Positions 7,930 through 15,105 of a stretch of DNA of 21,799 nt are shown piece after piece. Where the stretch lies: NCBI GenBank assembly GCA_046596055.1, contig JBKJNH010000230.1:1-21799 (forward strand). Reading direction: 5' to 3'. Source of the stretch: JANPEF01 sp046596055 (GTDB lineage Bacteria > Eisenbacteria > RBG-16-71-46 > DASYSL01). The notes beneath the pieces are model-generated. The model saw nothing but the letters and a program-made list of their open reading frames with translations, did no database searches and had not been told where the DNA came from. Numbering within the stretch: the first letter of the stretch is position 1; every line of letters begins with the position of its first letter. Made by a program: the position numbers and the translations under genes.

Positions 7930-9460
7930 GTCCGGGCCGCGGGTCCGGCGCACTGCGCCACGACTGCAGACGACCGAAGAGCCGCGCGGCGCGCTCCTGG
8001 TCGGCCGCAACTTCATGTATCGGATCGTCTCCCAGGCCGCGAGCGCGGTCATCAACGTCGGCGCGATGATCCTGCTCGGCCGGGCGCTCGGTCCCGAGGG
8101 CTATGGCCAGTATGCGTACTTCTATGCCCTGATTCCGCTCGTATCGAACCTCAGCACCGCCGGGATCGGGATCATCGTCACCCGCGAGATCGCACGCGAC
8201 CCGCAGGCCGGCCCGCGCCTGATGGGCGATGCGATCCTGCTGCGGACGATCCTCGGTGCGCTCGTCGTCCTCGTGGCGGCGGTGCTTACGCCGACCCTCT
8301 TCGGCCCCGGTGAGACCCTGCTCCTGCTCATCGTGATCGCGGCCTCGCTTCTCGACTTCGGTCAGGACGTCTCGATCTGGGTGCTGCGTGCGCACGAGCG
8401 GCTCGATCTCGAAGCTCGTCTCCTTCTCGTCAGCCAGCTGGCCTGGTTCGCCCTCGTCGCGGGGGCGATCGTTCTCGACGCCGGCCTGCCGGCTCTCCTG
8501 GGCGCGGCCGTCGTCGCCTTCGCGCTGCGATTTGCGGTGGGCGCGTGGATCGTCCGCCGCCAGTATCCGGCGCCGATCCTCGGCCTCGACTTCAGGCGCC
8601 TGCGGGCATTGCTCCGCGAGGGGCTGCCCTTCGGGCTCGCGCTGTTCGCGGTCGTCCTGTACGGGCGGATCGGGTTGCTCATGCTCAAGGGCATGGCGAC
8701 TTCGGTCGACGTGTCCTGCTTTCACGTCGCGTACCTGTTGTCGCAACCGTTCACCTTCGCGGCCGCGGCGCTCAGCATGGCGATGTTTCCGTCCCTCGCG
8801 CGGCGGGCGCAGCAGGCCGTCCCGGACCTCAACGGCAGCCTGCGACGGGCGTTCAAGTGGCAGTTCCTCATGGCGCTTCCGTTGACGCTCGGGCTCGCGG
8901 TCCTGGCCGATCCGCTGATCGCGCTGTTCTTCGACGGACACGGGTTCGAGAGTGCCGCCGCGGCGCTCCGCATCATGAGCTTCGGCCTGACGCTGGTCTT
9001 CCTCAACCACAGCGCCCGCTACGTCCTGGCCGCGGTCGACCGTCAGCGCACCTACCTCATTGCCGTTCTCGCCGGACTCGCGGTCAACACCGCGATGTGC
9101 GCCGCGCTGATTCCGCAGTTCGGCTTCGTCGGGGCGTGCCTTGCGTTCCTCGGCGCGGAAGCCGTGATCTGGCTCGTCTGCCTGCACGCGCTCGGCGCCT
9201 ACGTTCGAGCGGGAGAGATCGCCCGCGATGCGTTCCGTCCCCTTGCCGCGGTGTCGATCGCCGCACTCTGGATCTTCGCCGGGCGGGCGCTGTCCCCGTT
9301 CCTGTTGGCCGGCGCGGCCGCGGTGACCTACGGCCTCGTCCTCTGGTGGACGCGCGCCTTGTCGGCCACGGAAATCCGGGTCCTTCGCGGCGTCGTTCAA
9401 TCGTTCCTGGGTCCGCGCCGGATGTCGCCACCGGGTTCGGCCGGTCGGGCTGCGTCATGA
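7892..9460 (+). CDS. Wzx-like oligosaccharide flippase (MOP superfamily)
   Basis: This 522-residue protein has about 12-14 hydrophobic segments after a 40-residue polar N-terminus. The block GRALGPEGYGQYAYFYALIP near the start of the second helix is typical of polysaccharide-transport proteins of the MOP/MVF superfamily, as are the TREIARDP segment and the ISWVL-like FGQDVSIWVLRAHERLDLE region. Its role would be to flip the undecaprenyl-pyrophosphate-linked oligosaccharide to the periplasmic face for the Wzy-like protein. GGAG at 7881-7884 supports the ATG at 7892; the gene overlaps the glycosyltransferase by 38 bases, a sign of coupled translation. The substrate is not predictable. The family call is firm; the name Wzx is by context. 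Confidence 0.88.
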   Translation: MSGLPALREPVAESGPRVRRTAPRLQTTEEPRGALLVGRNFMYRIVSQAASAVINVGAMILLGRALGPEGYGQYAYFYALIPLVSNLSTAGIGIIVTREIARDPQAGPRLMGDAILLRTILGALVVLVAAVLTPTLFGPGETLLLLIVIAASLLDFGQDVSIWVLRAHERLDLEARLLLVSQLAWFALVAGAIVLDAGLPALLGAAVVAFALRFAVGAWIVRRQYPAPILGLDFRRLRALLREGLPFGLALFAVVLYGRIGLLMLKGMATSVDVSCFHVAYLLSQPFTFAAAALSMAMFPSLARRAQQAVPDLNGSLRRAFKWQFLMALPLTLGLAVLADPLIALFFDGHGFESAAAALRIMSFGLTLVFLNHSARYVLAAVDRQRTYLIAVLAGLAVNTAMCAALIPQFGFVGACLAFLGAEAVIWLVCLHALGAYVRAGEIARDAFRPLAAVSIAALWIFAGRALSPFLLAGAAAVTYGLVLWWTRALSATEIRVLRGVVQSFLGPRRMSPPGSAGRAAS

Positions 9461-10977
9461 CCATCTCGGCGGAACTCAAAGTCATTGCAGGCGGCAAGCG
9501 GATGGGATCGACGGCGCAACCTTCAGAACGGAGCCACACGATGAGCATGAGCGTGACGAGTGAAGCGATCGCGCGCCCCGGGACACGGTCCAAGCTGACG
9601 GTCCTCAAGGCGGACGAGCCGCTGGACGAAGACCTGCTGGCCCGCCTCGAGGCCATCGCCGAGTTGCCATGGGTCGAGTCGGTGCTCGCCCTTCCGGACC
9701 TGCACCAGAAGGACAAGGCCGAAGTGCCGTCGAGCCTGGCCATCACCACCCGCGACATGATCGTGCCCGAGTTCACGTCGGTGGCGGTCAACGACGGAAT
9801 GGGGGTCGTGCTCACCGACCTCGAAGCGAAGGACGTGACGCCTGCCCGGGCCGTGGAGTTCTTCCGCCGCATCAACGCGCACGCCGCAGGACACGTGCTC
9901 GACCGGAATCGCTACAGCCTTCCGGCGTCCGCCCTCGCAGGGGCGGCGTTGGAGGGTGGACGGGCGGCACTCGAGCGCTACGACTTCGATTCCTCGGTGC
10001 TCGATCGCCTGGAGTCCTCGGGCCGTGTCGAGGTGCCGCAGCAGGGCGACCCGTGGGCCGACGTGGTTCCGACGCTACTCAAGGCGACCGCGCTCGGGCG
10101 GTGCGAGATGGGCCTCAACTTCGGTGGGAATCACTTCCTCGAGCTGCAGGTGGTCGACCAGGTCAGCGACCCCGTCCGCGCCGCGGCGTGGGGCCTGACG
10201 CCGAATCGCGTCGCCGTGATGTACCACCTGGGCCCGGGTCCGTTCGGCAGCATCCTGCTCCATCACTTCTCGCGGCGGAAGAGTCTGCGCGGTCCGCGCG
10301 CACCCCTGTACTTCCTGTCCAAGCTCCTGCACCACTACGCGACGGCGGGCCGGCCCGGCTCGTTGGCTCGCCGGTGGGAGCTCCACTTCCGGGAGAATGG
10401 CGCGACGGCATTCGCGGCCTCGTCGCCGGAGGGCGTGCGCCTGCGCCAGGCGATCGCGATGGCGACGAACTTCGGTTCCGTCTACCGGCTCGCGACGGTG
10501 GCGGCGATCCGCGACGCCCTGCGCGAGACCTTCACGCCGAAGCTCGGTGTCGAGCTCCACTGCGACATCTCGCACAACGGAGTGGGGGAGGAGCCCTGGG
10601 GCGACGGCACCGCGTGGGTCGCCCGGCACAATGCCTGCCGCGTCGACCCCGGCGGTCCGGCCATCGTCGCCGGAGCGCACGACGTTCCCTCGTTCATCGG
10701 TCTCGGGGCGACGGACGCCGCCCCAGAGCTGCACTCCTACGACCACGGCGGCGGAAACCTGATCGACCTGTGGCGCCGGTCCGGGCGACTGAACGTGACC
10801 GGAAACGTGATGACCCGCGTGCGAACCGGCCGCGGCCGGAACGGTGCGCTGATCTCGACCGAGTCACTTCCGGTGAGAACGGCAAGGCCGGTCGAAGGTC
10901 TCATGCGGTGCCTCGAGGAGAACGGCATCGTCCACCCCGTGGCGCGGCTCCGCCCGCTCGCGACGCTCAAGAATTAG
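9457..10977 (+). CDS. RtcB-like protein (3'-phosphate ligase superfamily) with altered metal-site residues
   Basis: This 506-residue protein carries the RtcB motif order. LNFGGNHFLEL includes N225-H226, equivalent to the NH metal/guanylate motif. YHLGPGPFG has H257 in place of the HxGSRG histidine. DISHNG has H373, and DHGGGN has H430 at the position of the guanylated histidine in HGAGR. Lys505 is the penultimate residue, as is the GMP-contacting lysine of archaeal RtcB. The first metal motif, normally DxxCG, reads N112-D-G-M115-G, so the usual Asp and Cys ligands appear to be Asn and Met. The HRKGA block also differs (ARHNA). RtcB joins RNA 3'-phosphates to 5'-hydroxyls using GTP and Mn; whether this one does so is uncertain. 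It starts in an ATGA overlap with the flippase; an ATG at 9541 is an alternative. Its place in a glycan operon is unusual. Longer upstream reading is a shadow of the flippase gene. Confidence 0.8.
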   Translation: MTISAELKVIAGGKRMGSTAQPSERSHTMSMSVTSEAIARPGTRSKLTVLKADEPLDEDLLARLEAIAELPWVESVLALPDLHQKDKAEVPSSLAITTRDMIVPEFTSVAVNDGMGVVLTDLEAKDVTPARAVEFFRRINAHAAGHVLDRNRYSLPASALAGAALEGGRAALERYDFDSSVLDRLESSGRVEVPQQGDPWADVVPTLLKATALGRCEMGLNFGGNHFLELQVVDQVSDPVRAAAWGLTPNRVAVMYHLGPGPFGSILLHHFSRRKSLRGPRAPLYFLSKLLHHYATAGRPGSLARRWELHFRENGATAFAASSPEGVRLRQAIAMATNFGSVYRLATVAAIRDALRETFTPKLGVELHCDISHNGVGEEPWGDGTAWVARHNACRVDPGGPAIVAGAHDVPSFIGLGATDAAPELHSYDHGGGNLIDLWRRSGRLNVTGNVMTRVRTGRGRNGALISTESLPVRTARPVEGLMRCLEENGIVHPVARLRPLATLKN

Positions 10978-10986
10978 GAGGCCGCC

Positions 10987-13668
10987 ATGGACCGGGTGGA
11001 ACAGCGCCGGATCGCCCAGGCCGGCAAGGATGTCGACCCGGGCTGGTATCGCGTGCATCGCAACCTGTCGATCCACCTGACCCGTGTCGGGATCGCCCTC
11101 GGCGTGACCGCGAACCAGGCCTCCGTCGCGATGCTCCTCGTGGGTGTGGTGGGCGCAGCGTTGATCGTTCCGGCTGCACCGGGCTTGAATGCCCTCGGGT
11201 TCGTGGTCCTCTATTGCGCCTTCCTGCTCGACAAGGTGGATGGCGAGCTCGCCCGCCTGACCGGTACGCAGAACGCGCGCGGCATCTTCCTCGACCGCAT
11301 GCACCACCGCCTCGTCGAGCCCGGACTGTTCATTGCGGTCGCAGCGCATGAATACATGCGCAGCGACTGGGCGGGCGTCCTCGTCGCCGGCTTCGTGACC
11401 GTCATCCTCGCCAACGCGATCGACGAGAATCAGCACCTCGCCGCCTACATCCTCTACAAGCGCGTGCGCGAAGGGGAGCGCCTGCCCGACGGAGTTCCGC
11501 CGCGTCGCTCCGCCGAGTGGGGACGTGCGGCCGCGCTGCTGAGGCCCCTGAAGGGCTTCCGCATGTTCATCGTGGCGCTCCCGCTCCTCGCGGCGGCGTA
11601 CGCCATCGAGGCGTTCTCTGGCCGGATGGCCCCGACGCTGGTCCTCATCGTGAGCGCGGTGGGACTATTCGCGTATCTCGTCTTCCAGTGCCTCTATTAC
11701 CTGCGCGAACAACTCGACACCGAGGCGCAGGCCATCGCCCGGGTGTTCCGGAACGATTTGAATCCGCCCACCCCACGCCCCCGACCCGCCGAGGGGCAAA
11801 CCGCAGCAAGCCAAGGAGTCGTCCCCATGAACCGACCGAGCCTGAAGTATGGTCGCACCCTTCTCGCGGTGGGAGTCGTCCTCTCCACACTGTCCGGCTC
11901 GAGCGATCGTGTTGGAGCGGCGGGAACCTACTATGTCGACGTGCAGAGCAGCGCCTGCTCGAACACCGGTCCGGGAAGCGCGAGCGAGCCGTACTGCACC
12001 ATCTCGGCCGCCGTTGCTGCCCGGAATGGCCCCGGCACGACGATTCGGGTCTGGCCCGGGCGCTACACGGAGCAGGTCGACGTTCCTGCATCGGGGGCAC
12101 AGGGCAGCCCGTTCGTGATCGAAGGTCTCGGATCGCCGGTCAATCCCGTCATTCTCGACGGGTCCGTCGACCTCTCGGACCCCGCGCAGTGGAGCCCCGC
12201 GGCGAACACCACGTGGCTCGCGGCGAGCGCGAGTTGGAGCGTGCTGCAGGTCCTCGCCGACGGTGTTCGCCTCGTGCCGTTCGCGGGCGGCGCCGACTCC
12301 GTGCCGGTCGGCAGCTTTCGCTCCGTGCCCGGGGTGGGGCTGTACGTCAACCTTGGCGGGGCGAACCCGGGGGACCGCACCACTCTGGCCGGTCGACTCA
12401 GCCACGGAGTGCGCATCAACGGACTCTCGTGGGTCACGGTGCGCGGACTGTCCATCCGCTGGTACAACAGCCGCGGCATCTTCATGGCGGGAGGGGGCAA
12501 CCACGTGATCGAGGACAACGTGGTGGACCGGGTCGGCCGCTACGGGATCAATGCCGAGGGAACCACCGGAGTCCTCATCGCCCGCAATCGCGTTACGAAC
12601 AACGGCAACCACGGGATCGCCCTCACGACCGGCGCAACGGCGACGACGGTGGAGTCGAACGAGTCGTCGGGAAACGCCCGTCCGGAAGCGCGGGCGGCGA
12701 ACGGAATCTACCTCTTCAACGCTCCGGGGAACTTGATCCGTCGCAATCGCCTGCACCACAACCAGGACTCGGGCCTCCACGTCCAGGCCGGATCCAACGG
12801 GAACGTCGCCGTTCGCAATGTCGCGTGGGCCAACGGAGACCACGGTTTCGACCACCTTGGCGTCACGAACAACGTGCATGTCAACGACGTGGCCTACGGC
12901 AACTTCGTCGACGGATTCTCGTTCGAGGGCAACACCCTGAACCAGCGCATGACCAATTGCATCTCCGCGATGAACGGAATGACGACCGGCCGGTACCAGC
13001 TGTATGTCGACTCGAGCTCGACGAACGGCTTCGTCGCCGATGACAACATCCTGTGGGGACCGGCCCCCGCTCGACCGGTCAGGTTTCATCTCACCGAGTA
13101 CCCCACGGTGGCCGCCTACTCTTCGGCCATCGGGCAGGACACGCGCACGCTCGAGCTGGATCCGCAGTTCTACAGCGGTGGGATGGGTGACTTCCGCTTG
13201 CTGGGCGGCTCGCCGGCCATCGACGCGGCCAACTCGGATCTGCCGCAGTTCGAATCCGCGGACCTCGAGGGCTTCTTTGCAAGCGACGATCCGGCCACGC
13301 CGAACACGGGGCTGGGTGGGATCCCGTTCGCCGATCGAGGCGCCTACGAGTTCGGCACGACCGGACTCGTGGATGTGCCGGAAGATCTCCGCCCGGTGAT
13401 CGAGCGGGTGTCCCCGAACCCGCTGTTCGTAACCGGCGTGCTCACCTTCGCGACGTCGCGTCCGGGAGCCCTGGCGGTCGACGTGCATGACGTGCGCGGT
13501 CGACGTGTCCGTCGCCTCCTGGCGGAGACGAGCGCCGCGGCGGGCCCGCACGCCCTGCAACTGGACGCCCGGGACGAGGACGGTTCGCGTCTGGAGACCG
13601 GCGTGTACTTTTATCGCATCCGGTCGGTGGACGGCCTGCGCCAGGGCAAGTTCGTGGTCGTTCGTTAA
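10987..13668 (+). CDS. CDP-alcohol phosphotransferase domain joined in frame to a secreted beta-helix protein with sorting domain
   Basis: One 893-codon frame holds two apparent modules. Residues 1-270 form a polytopic CDP-alcohol phosphotransferase. The signature D82xxD85G86xxA89R90...G99xxxD103 is intact, but the fourth acidic residue, the presumed base, is His107. It would move a phospho-alcohol from a CDP carrier to an acceptor alcohol at the membrane. After a Pro/Arg-rich linker (about 256-275) a second signal-like hydrophobic stretch begins near residue 281. It is followed by parallel beta-helix repeats (about 320-730) and a C-terminal sorting-type domain (about 803-893, starting VSPNP). 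TAGGAGG at 10975-10981 is a strong ribosome-binding site for ATG 10987. No stop codon separates the modules, so this is either a true fusion or a lost stop codon; the internal start at 11827 is given separately. Follows the RtcB-like gene by 9 bases. Confidence 0.8.
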   Translation: MDRVEQRRIAQAGKDVDPGWYRVHRNLSIHLTRVGIALGVTANQASVAMLLVGVVGAALIVPAAPGLNALGFVVLYCAFLLDKVDGELARLTGTQNARGIFLDRMHHRLVEPGLFIAVAAHEYMRSDWAGVLVAGFVTVILANAIDENQHLAAYILYKRVREGERLPDGVPPRRSAEWGRAAALLRPLKGFRMFIVALPLLAAAYAIEAFSGRMAPTLVLIVSAVGLFAYLVFQCLYYLREQLDTEAQAIARVFRNDLNPPTPRPRPAEGQTAASQGVVPMNRPSLKYGRTLLAVGVVLSTLSGSSDRVGAAGTYYVDVQSSACSNTGPGSASEPYCTISAAVAARNGPGTTIRVWPGRYTEQVDVPASGAQGSPFVIEGLGSPVNPVILDGSVDLSDPAQWSPAANTTWLAASASWSVLQVLADGVRLVPFAGGADSVPVGSFRSVPGVGLYVNLGGANPGDRTTLAGRLSHGVRINGLSWVTVRGLSIRWYNSRGIFMAGGGNHVIEDNVVDRVGRYGINAEGTTGVLIARNRVTNNGNHGIALTTGATATTVESNESSGNARPEARAANGIYLFNAPGNLIRRNRLHHNQDSGLHVQAGSNGNVAVRNVAWANGDHGFDHLGVTNNVHVNDVAYGNFVDGFSFEGNTLNQRMTNCISAMNGMTTGRYQLYVDSSSTNGFVADDNILWGPAPARPVRFHLTEYPTVAAYSSAIGQDTRTLELDPQFYSGGMGDFRLLGGSPAIDAANSDLPQFESADLEGFFASDDPATPNTGLGGIPFADRGAYEFGTTGLVDVPEDLRPVIERVSPNPLFVTGVLTFATSRPGALAVDVHDVRGRRVRRLLAETSAAAGPHALQLDARDEDGSRLETGVYFYRIRSVDGLRQGKFVVVR
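11813..11818 (+). promoter_or_regulatory. Internal ribosome-binding site AAGGAG inside the fused frame
   Basis: AAGGAG lies 8 bases before the ATG at 11827, within the coding sequence of the longer frame. It decides in favour of separate translation of the beta-helix protein, alone or alongside the fused product. It could be a relic of a time when the two genes were separate. Confidence 0.55.
11827..13668 (+). CDS. Secreted right-handed parallel beta-helix protein with FlgD-like C-terminal sorting domain (internal start of the same frame)
   Basis: Translation from the ATG at 11827 gives 613 residues and a normal exported protein: AAGGAG at 11813-11818 is well placed, and the N-terminus (basic NRPSLKYGR, hydrophobic TLLAVGVVLSTLSG, then AAG) resembles a signal peptide. 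The mature part has TYYVD and PYCTISAAV blocks common in polysaccharide-associated beta-helix proteins, then repeated short strands with conserved Asn/Gly turns (for example NHVIEDNVV, IARNRVTNNGNHGI, NLIRRNRLHHNQDSGL, NVAVRNVAWANGDHGF). A spacer with SPAIDAAN and DRGAYEFG is typical of the end of such domains. The last 90 residues match the sorting-type Ig-like fold (VSPNP, VHDVRGRRVRRL, GVYFYRI, GKFVVVR). Likely a cell-surface or extracellular polysaccharide-binding, lyase or epimerase-like protein; no catalytic residues could be assigned. Confidence 0.6.
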   Translation: MNRPSLKYGRTLLAVGVVLSTLSGSSDRVGAAGTYYVDVQSSACSNTGPGSASEPYCTISAAVAARNGPGTTIRVWPGRYTEQVDVPASGAQGSPFVIEGLGSPVNPVILDGSVDLSDPAQWSPAANTTWLAASASWSVLQVLADGVRLVPFAGGADSVPVGSFRSVPGVGLYVNLGGANPGDRTTLAGRLSHGVRINGLSWVTVRGLSIRWYNSRGIFMAGGGNHVIEDNVVDRVGRYGINAEGTTGVLIARNRVTNNGNHGIALTTGATATTVESNESSGNARPEARAANGIYLFNAPGNLIRRNRLHHNQDSGLHVQAGSNGNVAVRNVAWANGDHGFDHLGVTNNVHVNDVAYGNFVDGFSFEGNTLNQRMTNCISAMNGMTTGRYQLYVDSSSTNGFVADDNILWGPAPARPVRFHLTEYPTVAAYSSAIGQDTRTLELDPQFYSGGMGDFRLLGGSPAIDAANSDLPQFESADLEGFFASDDPATPNTGLGGIPFADRGAYEFGTTGLVDVPEDLRPVIERVSPNPLFVTGVLTFATSRPGALAVDVHDVRGRRVRRLLAETSAAAGPHALQLDARDEDGSRLETGVYFYRIRSVDGLRQGKFVVVR

Positions 13669-15050
13669 CGCGACGAGGGGCGGGGCAACTCGACGACGTA
13701 GGCCTTGATGTCGCCGCGCTCGCCGCAGGATGCCCCGCAGTCCTCCGCCCAGTTGCTGGCGAAGAGGACGCGCCGGCCATCCGGTGACGGGACGGGGTGC
13801 GACTCGCAGCGGTAGCACCCGGTGGTCGCTCCGTGCTTGTGTGCGAGCCGCTCGACGGCCCCGCTGCCGTCGAGCTTGACGGCCACGATCTCGTCGCTGA
13901 ACCGGCGGCCCTTGCCGGTGAAGTAGCCGACGTAGGCCCAGCCGGGACGGTCGACGTTGCGCGTCGACACGTGGGAGACCGCGGCCTCGCGGCGCGGATC
14001 GGTGAGTGCGGTGACCTTTCCGTCGGAGAGGCGCACCTTGACCACGCGTCCGAGTTTCGACCCCGGGCAGGATCGCCCGCCGACGAGAACATCCGCGTTC
14101 CCGTCGAAGGGGTCGAGCGCCATGTCGGCGTGCTTGAGCGGGAAGATCCAGCCGTCCCGCCGGGACTTGAACGGTCCGCAGCGCTCGGCATCCGCGGCCA
14201 TCGTGTGCGGCCGGATGGCCAGCGTGACCGGATCCACCTCGAAGATCCGATGCAGGTCCTGCGTCGCGGCATCCTTGCCGGAGAACTTCACGTCGATGTA
14301 GCGCCCCGACGGCGAGATCGAGAGGTTGCCGATCCGGCAATTCGCTCCCGGATCGTCGGGCTCGACCTCGCAGGGAAGCAGGTCGTAGCGCGGTCCGATC
14401 CGGCCGTGCGGCCGTGGCGCGAGCGGAGCCCGGGGGTCCATGTCGACGACGAACATTGTGCGCTCGTTGCCCAGCGCGACGTATCGACCGTCGTGCGACG
14501 GGTTGCCCTCGCCTGCGCCGAGGTTCTCGACGCGGACCGGCAGTCGCCAGGAGCGCACGGTCGAGCCCGTCCGAACATCGATCCACGAAAGTTCTTCGCC
14601 GGAGCGATCGACGTTGATGAGCACGTTTGCGTGATCGCGCGCCGGATGCCAGCGATAGTCGTAGAGCGGCGCACCGGGCGCGGGCTCGCGCAGCGCGGCG
14701 TAGGTGCGGCCGTCGAGCAGCAGCCGGGAGGGTGTGCCGCCGTCCCGGTTCTGCAACAGGAGGAATGTGCCGTCGGCATTCCACGGTTGCTGCTTCGAGT
14801 AGGCGTGTCGGGCGTCAGCGCCCCAGTGCCCGGGGAGGAGTCGCAGCGCGGTCCCGGTGTCCCCGGCGATCCGGAGGATCCGGGTGCCGAACGTCGGGTC
14901 GTCGACCGGCTGCAGGTACGCAGGCCGCGGCCGGTTGGGAATTGCGACAACACGACCGGCGTCGCGCAGGGGCGCGGCGACCAGCGGAATCGGGAAGAGA
15001 ACCGCAAGGAGCAGAACCGAACATGGAAGGCGCACGAGCGGAGCATACAA
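13665..15050 (-). CDS. Secreted TolB/WD40-like beta-propeller protein, paralogue without sorting domain
   Basis: This 461-residue protein of unknown function has a hydrophobic N-terminal signal (SVLLLAVLFPIPLVAA) and then repeated propeller-like blades such as LYDYRWHPARD, SISPSGRYIDVKFSG, WIFPLKHADMALDPF and HPVPSPDGRRVLFASNW. SPDGRRVLF-type strands are characteristic of TolB-like/PD40 repeats. Conserved cysteines (LPCEV and ANCRIG, CYRCESHP, DCGASCG) suggest disulfides. It is clearly related to the larger upstream neighbour but ends just after the propeller (AYVVELPRPSSR) and lacks the sorting domain. The start is uncertain: TTG at 15050 is the longest option, an in-frame GTG follows five codons later, and neither has a clear ribosome-binding site. 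Its stop shares a TTAA palindrome with the convergent + strand gene. A carbohydrate-related role is possible but not shown. Confidence 0.8.
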   Translation of the reverse strand: MYAPLVRLPCSVLLLAVLFPIPLVAAPLRDAGRVVAIPNRPRPAYLQPVDDPTFGTRILRIAGDTGTALRLLPGHWGADARHAYSKQQPWNADGTFLLLQNRDGGTPSRLLLDGRTYAALREPAPGAPLYDYRWHPARDHANVLINVDRSGEELSWIDVRTGSTVRSWRLPVRVENLGAGEGNPSHDGRYVALGNERTMFVVDMDPRAPLAPRPHGRIGPRYDLLPCEVEPDDPGANCRIGNLSISPSGRYIDVKFSGKDAATQDLHRIFEVDPVTLAIRPHTMAADAERCGPFKSRRDGWIFPLKHADMALDPFDGNADVLVGGRSCPGSKLGRVVKVRLSDGKVTALTDPRREAAVSHVSTRNVDRPGWAYVGYFTGKGRRFSDEIVAVKLDGSGAVERLAHKHGATTGCYRCESHPVPSPDGRRVLFASNWAEDCGASCGERGDIKAYVVELPRPSSR

Positions 15051-15055
15051 CCCGC

Positions 15056-15080
15056 GGGGCGCCCCCGCGAGAGGGCGCCC
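15056..15080 (-). terminator. GC-rich hairpin between the two propeller genes
   Basis: GGGCGCCC occurs at 15057-15064 and again at 15073-15080 with an 8-base loop. It lies about 26 bases after the stop of the larger propeller gene and directly before the start region of the smaller one. There is no clear U-tract on the - strand, so it may attenuate or stabilise the transcript rather than end it. Each arm is also self-complementary. Confidence 0.35.
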
Positions 15081-15105
15081 GCAAGGCGCAGCATTCGAGC
15101 GGCGA

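Noticed and set aside
8545..9456. N-terminal extension of the RtcB-like frame to 8545
   Set aside because: This part lies inside the flippase gene, is Arg/Pro-rich and has no similarity to RtcB; the ATGA start at 9457 fits the pattern of the operon.
11665..14784. 1039-codon open frame on the - strand across the beta-helix and propeller genes
   Set aside because: It lies antisense to one well-supported gene and out of frame with another, is Arg/Gly/Asp-rich without domains, and is expected from GC-rich codon bias.
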